64,000 nt of DNA from Saccharopolyspora ipomoeae (GTDB taxonomy: Bacteria; Actinomycetota; Actinomycetes; Mycobacteriales; Pseudonocardiaceae): assembly GCF_029952525.1 (NCBI RefSeq), contig NZ_JASAOF010000016.1:62001-126000 (forward strand), in the 5' to 3' direction. The translations under genes and the position numbers were made by a program. Of this stretch, positions 41,551 to 51,968 are shown in pieces (positions within the stretch are counted from its first letter, which is position 1; every line of letters starts with the position of its first letter). A model generated the notes under the pieces. It was given only the letters and a program-made list of their open reading frames with translations. It was not told where the DNA came from and did not search any database.

Positions 41551-42789
41551 GTGGACGTGGCATTGTGGGTTGCCCTCGCGGCAATCGTAGTGATTCTGCT
41601 CGCCTTCCTGGTTTCCCTGCAGCGCCTCAAGTTCCAGATCCGGCTGCGCGATGAGGAAGCGCACCACTTGGTCACGCGGCGACTCCCGGCGCTGATGGAC
41701 GCCGAGCGCGGCCTGCCCATCGACGTGCCCGGGCCGCTGCGCCCCAACCTCGCCGACACCGCCTTCCAGCACGAGCTGCAGACCGTCATCGGCCAGTTCG
41801 CGGGCTTCGCCGACGAGACCCGGCAGCGCGCCGACCGCGCCGCCAAGGCCACGCTGATCTCCACCATGCGCGGCGTGCAGAGCCTCGCCAACGAGCAGCA
41901 GCTGGCCATCACCGAGATGCAGCACGAGCACGACGACCCGGGCGTGCTCGCCGGGCTGATGAAGATCGACCACGCCAACTCGCAGCTCGTGCGGCGCGCT
42001 CAGGCCACCGCCGTGCTGTGCGGAACGTGGCCCGGCCGGCAGCGCTCCGCCGCGCCGGTGCTCGACGTGGTGCGCGGGGCGACCTCCCGCATCCGCGACT
42101 ACCTGCGGATCGAGGCGCACGCCGAGAGCGAGCTCGCCGTGTCCAGCCGCGCCGTCGAACCCGTCGTGCTCGCGCTCGCCGAGCTGCTCGACAACGCGGC
42201 CCGCTACTCGCAGCCCGCCACCCAGGTCCAGGTGCACTTCCAGCCCGCGCACAACGGGCTGTCCATCGTCGTCGACGACGCCGGTGTCGGCATGAGCCCC
42301 GAATCCCGGGAACGCGCGAAAGCGCTGCTCACCGGCCGGGAAGTCGTCGACATCAACAAGCTCGGCGACCCGCCGCAGATCGGGTTCGCGCTCGCCGGGG
42401 TGCTCGCCGCGCGGTACGGGTTCAAGGTCTTCGTGGAAGCCGCCTCGCCCTACGGGGGCATGCGCGCGGTGCTGTTCCTGCCCAACGAGCTGCTCACCAA
42501 GACCGAAACACCCGCTCCCGCAACGGCGATGAACGAACCGGCCGCGAACGAACCGGTCGGGCAGCAGGAGACCAGCAGCGGACTGCCCAAGCGGCAGCGC
42601 CGCAGCAGCACGACCGTGCCGACCCGGTCCCGTGACCAGGGGAACCGACCTGACCAGGGGAATTGGGCCGAGCAGGGGAACTGGGGAAGGGGCAAGCCAT
42701 CGGTGATGGGGGCGTGGCAACGCGGCAGCCTCACCGGTCGCGGGTCCGAGGACAAACCGGCCGACGAAGAGGGAACGACCGCATCATGA
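41551..42789 (+). CDS. cvnA: Conservon sensor-kinase-like membrane ATPase (CvnA)
   Basis: 412 residues from GTG 41551. One N-terminal membrane segment (VALWVALAAIVVILLAFLV) is followed by a coiled helical region and a histidine-kinase-type ATPase fold: N-box AELLDNAARYSQPATQV, G1 DDAGVGMSPESR, later GFALAGVLAARYGFKV. The phospho-accepting histidine of a true kinase is not obvious. The C-terminal ~90 residues are disordered, with QGN repeats (RDQGNRPDQGNWAEQGNWG). This is the first gene of a conservon, an actinomycete-specific operon in which CvnA-B-C-D form a membrane signalling complex likened to G-protein receptors. Stop overlaps the cvnB start (ATGA). Confidence 0.93.
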   Translation: MDVALWVALAAIVVILLAFLVSLQRLKFQIRLRDEEAHHLVTRRLPALMDAERGLPIDVPGPLRPNLADTAFQHELQTVIGQFAGFADETRQRADRAAKATLISTMRGVQSLANEQQLAITEMQHEHDDPGVLAGLMKIDHANSQLVRRAQATAVLCGTWPGRQRSAAPVLDVVRGATSRIRDYLRIEAHAESELAVSSRAVEPVVLALAELLDNAARYSQPATQVQVHFQPAHNGLSIVVDDAGVGMSPESRERAKALLTGREVVDINKLGDPPQIGFALAGVLAARYGFKVFVEAASPYGGMRAVLFLPNELLTKTETPAPATAMNEPAANEPVGQQETSSGLPKRQRRSSTTVPTRSRDQGNRPDQGNWAEQGNWGRGKPSVMGAWQRGSLTGRGSEDKPADEEGTTAS

Positions 42790-43187
42790 ACCGACAACAC
42801 GACCTGGGGTGGATGCTCGACGAGGCGCTGCGGATCCCGGAGGCCAGGCACGCGATCCTGCTGTCCTCCGACGGGCTGCTCATGGCCCACTCCGCGGACA
42901 TCACCTCCGACGAAGCCGAGCGGCACGCCGCGGCCATGTCCGGCCTGCAGTCGCTGGCCCGCGCCAACGCCGCGTTCTGCGGCTCGACCGAGAAGTCGTG
43001 GCAGCAGACCATCACCGAGTACGACCACGGCTTCGTCTTCCTCGTCGCCGCGGGCCCGCGCGCCTACGTCGCCGCCTCCGCAGGTCACGGCGTGGACGTG
43101 GAGAGCATGACCCACCGGTTGATGGAGCTCGTCCAGCGGCTCGGGAAGGAACTCAGCGCCGGTCAGCGCGTCGGTGAGTTCGCGTGA
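42786..43187 (+). CDS. cvnB: Conservon roadblock/LC7-domain protein (CvnB)
   Basis: 133 residues from the ATG at 42786. The roadblock fold is recognised from LGWMLDEALRIPEARHAILL, SSDGLLMAHSADI and the late TEYDHGFVFLVAAGPRAYV segment. In conservons CvnB is the small adaptor that, in mgl-like systems, regulates the GTPase CvnD. Both ends overlap neighbours by four bases (ATGA with cvnA, GTGA with cvnC), so the three genes are tightly coupled. Confidence 0.95.
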   Translation: MNRQHDLGWMLDEALRIPEARHAILLSSDGLLMAHSADITSDEAERHAAAMSGLQSLARANAAFCGSTEKSWQQTITEYDHGFVFLVAAGPRAYVAASAGHGVDVESMTHRLMELVQRLGKELSAGQRVGEFA

Positions 43188-43534
43188 AGCGCCGCGAGAG
43201 CGCGTTGGTCCGACCGCACGTCGTCACCGGCGGCCGAGCCCGACCGTCGCGCAACACCTTCGAGATGGACACCCAGATCTTCGCGGTCCGCCAGGCCTCG
43301 CCCGGCACCGCCGGACCCGAGATGCGGCGCGTGCTGGGGCTGTGCCGGGAGCGGCCGATGTCGGTCGCCGAGCTGTCCGCGCACCTCGCGCTACCGCTCA
43401 GCGTGACGAAGGTGCTGCTCGGAGACCTGCTGGACGGCGGCCACATCGTGACGCGCAGCGCCCAGCGCGACCTCGAAGCACCGCGGCTGGAACTGCTGCA
43501 GGGCGTCCTCGACGGGCTCCGCGCCGGCCTGTAG
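43184..43534 (+). CDS. cvnC: Conservon DUF742 protein (CvnC)
   Basis: 116 residues from GTG 43184. DUF742 signature: RPHVVTGGRARPS near the N-terminus and a winged-helix-like C-terminal half (RVLGLCRERPMSVAELSAHL, PLSVTKVLLGDLLDGGHI). In typical conservons this gene is followed by the GTPase cvnD; here the next gene starts 9 bp later and is a cytochrome P450, with no GTPase sequence in between. Confidence 0.94.
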   Translation: MKRRESALVRPHVVTGGRARPSRNTFEMDTQIFAVRQASPGTAGPEMRRVLGLCRERPMSVAELSAHLALPLSVTKVLLGDLLDGGHIVTRSAQRDLEAPRLELLQGVLDGLRAGL

Positions 43535-43543
43535 GGAGCACTC

Positions 43544-44824
43544 GTGACCGACGACCGAACCCGGCTGCACGCACCGGAATTCGCCGCCGACCCGCAGACC
43601 GCCTACCGGCGGCTGCGGGAGGCGGGGCCGACCGCACCGGTGGAGATCGCGCCGGACGTGCCCGCGACGCTGGTGCTCGGCTACGCCGAAGCCCTGCAGG
43701 TGCTGCGCGATCCGGCGAACTTCCCGAAGGACCCGAGGTCCTGGCAGCGCACCGTGCCGCAGAGCTGCCCGGTGCTGCCGCTGATGACCTACCGGCCGAA
43801 CTGCCTGTTCACCGACGGTGCCACGCACACCCGGTTGCGCGGCGCCGTGACCGACGCGCTCGCCCGCGTCGACACCCGGGAACTGCGCACCAACCTGGAG
43901 GAGACGGCCGACGCGCTCATCGACCGGTTCGCCGCCGACGGCAGGGCCGACCTCGTCGAGCAGTACGCACGGGTGCTGCCGCTGCTGATGGTGACCCGCA
44001 TCTGCGGGGCACCGCCGGTGATCTCGGAGAAGATCGTCTCCGGCGCGCTGGCGCTTTTCGACGGGGTGGACAGCGGGCGGGGGATCGGTGAGGCGGTCGC
44101 CGAGCTCGTCGCCGCGAAGCGGGGCAAACCCGGCCCCGACGTGGTGTCCTGGCTGCTCGCGCACCAGGCCGGGCTCTCCGACGAGGAGGCGGTGCACCAG
44201 GTGGCGCTGCTGTGCGGGGTGGGCAGCGAACCGCTGCAGAACCTGATCGCGAACACGCTGCGGCTGCTGCTGGTCGACGAGCGGTTCGCCGGTGATCTCT
44301 CCGGTGGGAGCCTGCCGGTGGGCGACGCGCTCGACGAGGTGCTGTGGACCGATCCGCCGATCGCCAACCACGGCGCCGTCTTCCCGCCCCGGGAGGTGCA
44401 GGTCGGCGGCAACCCGGTGCCCGCGGACCAGCCGCTGCTGATCAGCTTCGCGGGCGCGAACACCGATCCCGCGGTGGATTCCCCCGGGAGAGCGGGGAAT
44501 CGGGCGCACGTCGCGTTCGGCGCGGGCAGGCACGCGTGCCCGACACCCGCGCAGCGCATCGCGCGGATGACGGGCACCGCGGCCGTCGAACGCGTCCTGG
44601 ACCGGTTGCCGGACCTGGAACCTGCGGTGCCCGCCGACGGGCTGGAGTGGAAACCCGGCCCGTTCCACCGGTCCCTGACCTCGCTTCCGGTGACGTTCCC
44701 GCCACCGCCCCAGCAGATCCGGCCGTGGCTCGGCTCGCCGACACCGGTCGTGCGACGGGAACCGGGCCCCTACCAACCCGCGGGGCGCTGGGGAGCGTTC
44801 GTCCGCTGGCTGCGCGGGGGCTGA
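43544..44824 (+). CDS. Conservon-associated cytochrome P450, CYP157-like, without the ExxR motif
   Basis: 426 residues from GTG 43544. The haem-binding loop is intact (FGAGRHACPTPAQRIA, Cys ligand ~residue 330). However, two usual P450 features are absent. The K-helix ExxR motif reads DEVLWTDPP, with Trp in place of Arg. The I-helix acid/alcohol pair (normally AGxDT) reads CGVGSEPLQN. Streptomyces CYP157 enzymes, which are also conservon members (CvnE-type), are known to lack ExxR, so this fits that group rather than a damaged gene. Oxygen activation must differ from normal P450s or the protein may act as a haem sensor. The stop is 1 bp from the convergent secreted-protein stop. Confidence 0.92.
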   Translation: MTDDRTRLHAPEFAADPQTAYRRLREAGPTAPVEIAPDVPATLVLGYAEALQVLRDPANFPKDPRSWQRTVPQSCPVLPLMTYRPNCLFTDGATHTRLRGAVTDALARVDTRELRTNLEETADALIDRFAADGRADLVEQYARVLPLLMVTRICGAPPVISEKIVSGALALFDGVDSGRGIGEAVAELVAAKRGKPGPDVVSWLLAHQAGLSDEEAVHQVALLCGVGSEPLQNLIANTLRLLLVDERFAGDLSGGSLPVGDALDEVLWTDPPIANHGAVFPPREVQVGGNPVPADQPLLISFAGANTDPAVDSPGRAGNRAHVAFGAGRHACPTPAQRIARMTGTAAVERVLDRLPDLEPAVPADGLEWKPGPFHRSLTSLPVTFPPPPQQIRPWLGSPTPVVRREPGPYQPAGRWGAFVRWLRGG

Positions 44825-44825
44825 C

Positions 44826-45773
44826 CTACAGCGAGCCGACCTTCGCCTGGTGCAGCTTCTTCACGACGTTGAGCGCGTCCGGGTACTGCCCGGAGCCGGA
44901 TTCGTGCAGCACGTAGGCGGTTCCGCCGAGGTCGTCGATGCCCTCGGACATGCTCGGCGAGCGGAAGCAGTGCGTCGCCGGGATGTCGATGTCGGTGGCG
45001 CCCTTGGTGGTGACGTAGAGGTTGCTGCGCACGTCGCGGGACAGCGAGGTGCTGTAGACGAACTTGTCGCCGGTGACCATCAGGCCCTGGGTGCCCTTCG
45101 GGACCTCGTAGGACTTGCCGGTGGTGAGGTCTCCGTTCTCGGCGACGCTGTAGGCGTACATCTTCTCGCGGCCCTCGCGGCTGTACTTGCCCGCGTAGAC
45201 GGTGTTCCCGTCGCCGGCCAGGAACGACGCGCCGTAGACCTCGCGGGCCTCGCCGGTCTGCTTGAGGTACGGGCTGCCCTCGGCCTTCAGCGCGTCGGCG
45301 ATCCGGGAGAGCTCGTACTTGCGGATCGTGTAGTGGCCCTCGGAGTTGTTGCGGCCGGTCACGAACGCCCAGCCGCGGGCGATCGCGATGCCGCTGGCGT
45401 GGGTCTCGGCGATCTCGACGTCGCCGACGGTCTTGCCGGTGGCCGGGTCGACGCCGTAGATCTTGGCGTTCGAACCGTCCTTCCCGTACGCGGTGACCAG
45501 CAGCAGGCCGTGGCCCGCGCCGTCCCAGTCGTTCCAGGCGGCCAGGCCCTGCGGCGTGTGCTCGGGGATGCCCGGGATGTCCGGGCCCGCGCTGAACTTC
45601 TCGTCGTAGGTGTAGCCCGCCGAAGGCCCGCCGTAGAAGGAGGCGTCCTCGCCGCTGGAGTCGGAATCGCAGGTGATCGCCGCGCTCTCGGCGGCCGACC
45701 CCGTCACCGGAACCCCCAGCAGCAAGGCACCGCTCACCGCGGCCACGACGCTCTTCCGGACCAGCGCTCTCAT
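44826..45773 (-). CDS. Secreted beta-propeller-like protein
   Basis: 315 residues from the ATG at 45773. Signal peptide MRALVRKSVVAAVSGALLL to about residue 29 (GSAAESA). The mature chain has repeated four-strand modules (GHGLLLVTAYGKDGSNAKIY, GDGNTVYAGKYSREGREKMY, GDKFVYSTSLSRDVRSN), consistent with a beta-propeller, and one cysteine at each end (ITCDSD, ATHCFRSPS) that could close it. No active site is recognised. It is probably exported and acts at the cell surface. It is convergent with the P450 gene and co-directional with the acyl-CoA oxidase gene 97 bp upstream. Confidence 0.8.
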   Translation of the reverse strand: MRALVRKSVVAAVSGALLLGVPVTGSAAESAAITCDSDSSGEDASFYGGPSAGYTYDEKFSAGPDIPGIPEHTPQGLAAWNDWDGAGHGLLLVTAYGKDGSNAKIYGVDPATGKTVGDVEIAETHASGIAIARGWAFVTGRNNSEGHYTIRKYELSRIADALKAEGSPYLKQTGEAREVYGASFLAGDGNTVYAGKYSREGREKMYAYSVAENGDLTTGKSYEVPKGTQGLMVTGDKFVYSTSLSRDVRSNLYVTTKGATDIDIPATHCFRSPSMSEGIDDLGGTAYVLHESGSGQYPDALNVVKKLHQAKVGSL

Positions 45774-45870
45774 CGTTTCTCCCTCAGTGGTGCTCAACGC
45801 GGACACGGTTGAGACGCAGCGGATCCGATTCGGTTCCCTCCGCTTCGAACACCACCGGGGAAAAATCGCG

Positions 45871-47892
45871 TCAGGGGAGCGGGTTCGCCCTGTCGTGGGC
45901 GATCTGCGCGCCCTGGCGTGCGGATTCGGCCCCGGTCGCGATGGGGGCCGTGAGCCACTGGCGGGGCATGCCGAAGGCCTCGACGAGGTCGACCGCGTGC
46001 GGGCGGAGTTCGCCGCAGAGCGTGTTGATCGCCTGGGTGATGGCCTTGGCGCGGCGCGGGCTGATGCGCTCGTGCTCCAGGAACCAGGCCTTGTCCTCCT
46101 CGACGATCGACAGCGCGTAGAGGTCGCAGAGCTTGTCGAGGAGTTCGGCGTTGCGCGGGTCCCGGCACCGGTCGACGGCGGCGACGAACGCGTCCAGCAC
46201 CAGCCGGTCGATGTGCACCCGCGCGGCGCGCAGCACGTGGTCCTGGGCGTTGTTGAACACGTCGAAGGCGTTGTCCTTGTTGGCCTTCCGCAGCCGGCGG
46301 CCGAGACCGTCGAGCACGTGCTCCTCGCGGTCCTGGAACGCCTTGAGCTGCCAGCCGCGGTCGAGGATGTCGTCCTTGTTCGAGGCGTCGATGATCCGCT
46401 GCACGATCGAGTGCGCGGCGGAGCGCTCGATGACCGCGCCGACGAACTGGTCGGCGACGAACTTCGCCAGGCCCAGCGTGCCGATCCCGTCGAACTGGTC
46501 CTTGTAGTTGGTCAGCAGGCCCTTGGCGACCAGCTGCAGCAGGACCGTGTTGTCGCCCTCGAACGTGGTGAACACGTCGGTGTCGGCCTTCAGCCCCGCC
46601 AGCTGGTTCTCGGTGAGGTAGCCCGCTCCGCCGCAGGCCTCGCGGCAGGTCTGGATGGTGTGCGTGGCGTGCCAGGTGGTGACCGCCTTGAGCCCGGCGG
46701 CGCGGGACTCCAGCTCGCGCTGGGCCCGCTCGTCACCGCCGCGCTGCACCTCGTCGAGGGCCTGCACCAGCTCCTCCTGGGCGAAGTGCAGGGCGAACGA
46801 CTTCGCCAGCGCGGGGAGGAGTTTCCGCTGGTGCGCCAGGTAGTCGAGGACCACGACCTCCTCGTCGCCGCCCGGCCGGTCGAACTGGCGGCGCGCGTCG
46901 GCGTACCGCAGCGCGATCTCCAGGGCCAGCTTGGCCGCGGAGCCCGCGGTGCCCGCCACCGAGATCCGGCCGCGGATCAGCGTGCCGAGCATCGTGAAGA
47001 ACCGCTTGCCCTCGCTGTCGATCGGGCTGCTGTAGGTGCCGTCCTCGGCGACGTCGCCGTAGCGGTTGAGCAGGTTCTCCCGCGGCACCCGCACCCGGTC
47101 GAAGTAGAGGCGGCCGTTGTCGACGCCGTTGAGCCCGGCCTTGCGCCCGCAGTCCTCGATCCGCACGCCCTCGCAGGGGTTCCCGGCCTCGTCCCGGATC
47201 GGGACCAGCAGCGCGTGCACGCCGTGGCTCTTGGCCCCGGTGTTGCCATTGCCGCCGGTGATGAGCTGGGCGAACACCACCGCCATCCGGCCGTCGCGGG
47301 CGGCGTTGCCGATGTACTCCTTGCGCGCCGCCTCGTGCGGGGTGTGGACGGCGAACTCCTGGGTCGTCTCGTCGTAGGTGGCGGTGGTGCGCAGCCGCTG
47401 CACGTCGGAACCGTGACCGGTCTCGGTCATCGCGAAGCAGCCCGGCAGCTCGACGCTCATGATGTCGCGCAGGTAGCGCTCGTGGTGGCGCTCGGTGCCG
47501 AGCGCGACGACGGCGCCGCCGAACAGACCCCACTGCACGCCGGACTTGACCATCAGCGACAGGTTCCCGGCCAGCAGCTCCAGCGAGACGACCGATCCGC
47601 CCTGGTCACCGCCGCCGCCCTGGGCGACGGGGAACCCGAGCTCGGGGACGCCGGACTTGGCCAGCAGCCGCAGCTGCTCCAGCGTCCGCGCCCGGTGGCT
47701 CTCGGTGTCGAGGTCGTCGGCGTTGGCGAGGTCGTTCTCGCGCAGCGACGCGCGGACCTTCTCGCGCACCGACGCCCACCGCCCGTCCAGCAGGGCGCGC
47801 AGCTCAGCGGCGTCGAAAGCGGGCCCCGCCGCGGCGGAACCCACGTCAGCGGACCTCGTTTCAGCGGGCCTCGTGTCAGCAGGCTGGGTCAT
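45871..47892 (-). CDS. Acyl-CoA oxidase/dehydrogenase, long form
   Basis: 673 residues, longer than a ~390-residue acyl-CoA dehydrogenase and matching the oxidase layout with an extra C-terminal domain. FAMTETGHGSDVQRLRTTAT is the FAD/substrate loop; CREACGGAGYLTENQLAGLK and DVFTTFEGDNTVLLQLVAKG are the oxidase-type catalytic region with its Glu. It oxidises acyl-CoA to trans-2-enoyl-CoA with FAD; whether electrons go to oxygen or to ETF cannot be read. The N-terminal ~25 residues show an Ala/Ser/Thr repeat (TRPAETRSADVGSA). A perfect GTTACC-N4-GGTAAC palindrome at 47934 lies 42 bp upstream. Confidence 0.92.
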   Translation of the reverse strand: MTQPADTRPAETRSADVGSAAAGPAFDAAELRALLDGRWASVREKVRASLRENDLANADDLDTESHRARTLEQLRLLAKSGVPELGFPVAQGGGGDQGGSVVSLELLAGNLSLMVKSGVQWGLFGGAVVALGTERHHERYLRDIMSVELPGCFAMTETGHGSDVQRLRTTATYDETTQEFAVHTPHEAARKEYIGNAARDGRMAVVFAQLITGGNGNTGAKSHGVHALLVPIRDEAGNPCEGVRIEDCGRKAGLNGVDNGRLYFDRVRVPRENLLNRYGDVAEDGTYSSPIDSEGKRFFTMLGTLIRGRISVAGTAGSAAKLALEIALRYADARRQFDRPGGDEEVVVLDYLAHQRKLLPALAKSFALHFAQEELVQALDEVQRGGDERAQRELESRAAGLKAVTTWHATHTIQTCREACGGAGYLTENQLAGLKADTDVFTTFEGDNTVLLQLVAKGLLTNYKDQFDGIGTLGLAKFVADQFVGAVIERSAAHSIVQRIIDASNKDDILDRGWQLKAFQDREEHVLDGLGRRLRKANKDNAFDVFNNAQDHVLRAARVHIDRLVLDAFVAAVDRCRDPRNAELLDKLCDLYALSIVEEDKAWFLEHERISPRRAKAITQAINTLCGELRPHAVDLVEAFGMPRQWLTAPIATGAESARQGAQIAHDRANPLP

Positions 47893-47933
47893 CTCGCGGC
47901 CTCCAGGTTCTCCGTCCGACGCCGCCCACCGTA

Positions 47934-47949
47934 GTTACCGACGGGTAAC
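47934..47949. promoter_or_regulatory. Operator palindrome GTTACC-N4-GGTAAC upstream of the acyl-CoA oxidase
   Basis: GTTACCGACGGGTAAC is a perfect 6+6 inverted repeat with a 4-nt spacer, placed 42-57 bp before the start codon. It shares half-site and spacing with 7534, 10630 and 38716. Confidence 0.6.
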
Positions 47950-48071
47950 CCCGCCATGCGACGAACCTCACCACGCACCGTAATACCGGACACCCCGCAC
48001 CGGACCCGGCACACGCCCGAGGCCGAACACCGCAGTTCCCAGCCGCGTCGTTCGACCCGAGGACGTCCGGA

Positions 48072-48119
48072 ACGCCGAGAACCCCGGTTCTCGTGCGACG
48101 AGAGCCGGGGTTCTGGACG
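48072..48119 (-). terminator. Hairpin terminator of leuS; palindrome family copy
   Basis: GAGAACCCCGGTTCTC (48078-48093) and GAGAGCCGGGGTTCT (48100-48114) can pair over about 15 bp, flanked by ACGCC and GGACGT. Nearly identical to 9818-9865 and similar to the in-gene element at 2452. It begins about 20 bp past the leuS stop codon. Confidence 0.75.
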
Positions 48120-48137
48120 TGCGGGGTGCCGGGTGGG

Positions 48138-51023
<2,886 letters not shown>

Positions 51024-51100
51024 GTCGTTTGCGTCCTTCCCTGCTCCGCCGGAACGCGCGCGTTCGTGCGCCCTAGTGTGCCGCCCCCGGAAAACGGAAA

Positions 51101-51131
51101 ACCCCCCAGCCCTGCTCGGGCATGAGGGGTC
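51101..51131 (-). terminator. Leader terminator of the leuS attenuator
   Basis: On the minus strand, GACCCCTCATGCCC and GGGCTGGGGGGT form a stem around GAGCA and are followed at once by TTTT (complement of 51097-51100) and a second T-run. It lies between the leader peptide and leuS, about 75 bp before the leuS ATG, where a constitutive terminator would make no sense. Confidence 0.7.
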
Positions 51132-51132
51132 G

Positions 51133-51164
51133 CCGCGCTGAACCGTCTCATCGGCTCAACGCGG
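51133..51164 (-). promoter_or_regulatory. Leader stem-loop of the leuS attenuator
   Basis: CCGCGTTGAGCCG (complement of 51152-51164) pairs with CGGTTCAGCGCGG (complement of 51133-51145), 13 pairs counting wobbles, around ATGAGA. The 5' arm contains the stop codon of the leader peptide, so a ribosome moving to the stop, or stalled a few codons earlier, changes whether it forms. The loop ATGAG is complementary to CTCAT in the terminator stem. Confidence 0.6.
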
Positions 51165-51191
51165 CCTCGCAAGAAGCAGCTGCGCGTTCAT
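51156..51191 (-). CDS. leuS leader peptide, MNAQLLLARPR
   Basis: An 11-residue open frame (ATG at 51191, TGA at 51156-51158) has three consecutive leucine codons, CTG CTT CTT; CTT is rare in DNA this GC-rich. No ribosome site precedes it, but a -10-like TACTCT (51198-51203, minus strand) ends seven bases before the ATG, so the transcript may start at the ATG and be translated leaderless. Peptide, overlapping stem and terminator are arranged as in ribosome-mediated attenuation: uncharged tRNA-Leu would stall the ribosome on the Leu codons and change folding downstream. Confidence 0.7.
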   Translation of the reverse strand: MNAQLLLARPR

Positions 51192-51197
51192 GGGTCC

Positions 51198-51203
51198 AGA
51201 GTA
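51198..51203 (-). promoter_or_regulatory. -10 element of the leuS transcript
   Basis: TACTCT on the minus strand, 7 bp upstream of the leader-peptide ATG. No strong -35 is seen, which is normal in this group. It predicts a start at about 51191. Confidence 0.5.
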
Positions 51204-51301
51204 GCGGACCAGGCAAAACGGTTTCCGCTCGGCGTGTGGGACAGCGCACCCGGAGCCGGTGTCCGGCCGATCTCCGCCGGGCGGAGGTTTAGGCTGCGGG
51301 G

Positions 51302-51703
51302 GTGCTCGCTGTTCAGGTGATCCTTTGCGCGGTTCTGATCCTCGGCGGAGCGGCCCTGCTGCTGCTCGGGTTCCGGGGCCTTCGGGGTTCGCTGCCCCTC
51401 AACACCTACGTCGGCGTGCGGACACCCGCCGCGATGCGCAGCGAGGAGGCCTTCGAGCTCGCCAACCGGGCCGCCGGTCCGGCGCTGCTGGCCGGCGGCG
51501 GGATCGCCGTGCTGGCCGGGGCGTCGCTGCCCGCGCTGGCGAGCGGCTTCAGCGTCGGGATGGTCGCGGTGCTCGGCCTCGTCGGCGCCTTCGCCCTGAT
51601 GACCGTCGGCGGGGTTGTGGGCAACCGGGCCGCGGAGACGGTCCCGGCACCCGCTCCGGCCGGTGGCTGTGGAGGCTGCGCGGGCGGCTGCTGCAGCGCC
51701 TGA
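51302..51703 (+). CDS. SdpI-like membrane protein with cysteine-rich tail
   Basis: 133 residues from GTG 51302. Three membrane segments (VQVILCAVLILGGAALLLLG; PALLAGGGIAVLAGASLPAL; VGMVAVLGLVGAFALMTVGG). Between the first two lies LNTYVGVRTPAAMRSEEAFE, the conserved cytoplasmic motif of the SdpI/YhfL family, whose B. subtilis founder gives immunity to the SdpC toxin; most members have no known role. The C-terminus is unusual: GGCGGCAGGCCSA, four cysteines in 12 residues, which could bind metal. A TAGGCT (-10-like) ends six bases before the GTG, so it is probably leaderless. Confidence 0.82.
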   Translation: MLAVQVILCAVLILGGAALLLLGFRGLRGSLPLNTYVGVRTPAAMRSEEAFELANRAAGPALLAGGGIAVLAGASLPALASGFSVGMVAVLGLVGAFALMTVGGVVGNRAAETVPAPAPAGGCGGCAGGCCSA

Positions 51704-51780
51704 CCAGCGCGAACGCACTTCTCCCCAAGTTCTCCACAGGCAGTTCTCCACAGGCTGTGGAGAACTAGAGGCGCGTCAAC

Positions 51781-51952
51781 CATGCGGCGGAGCCGCATTC
51801 TCTTCCACCACCCAAGGCACTGGCACCGCCGCGGGTTCTGAGCGCCTTCGTGGCGAGTACGCCGTGACGCCGCGTATTGGCATACATCAGGAGCGGCGCA
51901 CGGAGTCCACGAAGGCGCTCAGGTTCCGCCACCCGCACCGCCAAGCAACGCA
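51781..51952 (+). repeat. Dispersed structured repeat, copy II
   Basis: Longest intact copy. CATGCGGCGGAGCCGC opens, then TTCTCTTCCACCACCC, ACTGGCACCGCCGCGG, a perfect 16-bp inverted repeat CTGAGCGCCTTCGTGG / CCACGAAGGCGCTCAG (51838-51853 and 51907-51922) enclosing TGGCATACATCAGGAGCGGC, and CCGCCACCCGCACCGC. Lies between the convergent SdpI-like and YqgE genes. See also 27131 and 33380. Confidence 0.82.
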
Positions 51953-51968
51953 ACCACTGGAACCAGTC

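Noticed and set aside
51765-51953. Small open frame within dispersed repeat copy II, with counterparts in copies I and III
   Set aside because: Similarity follows the nucleotide conservation of the repeat, the three frames differ by gaps, and no ribosome site is seen. Mentioned in the repeat finding but not called as a gene.
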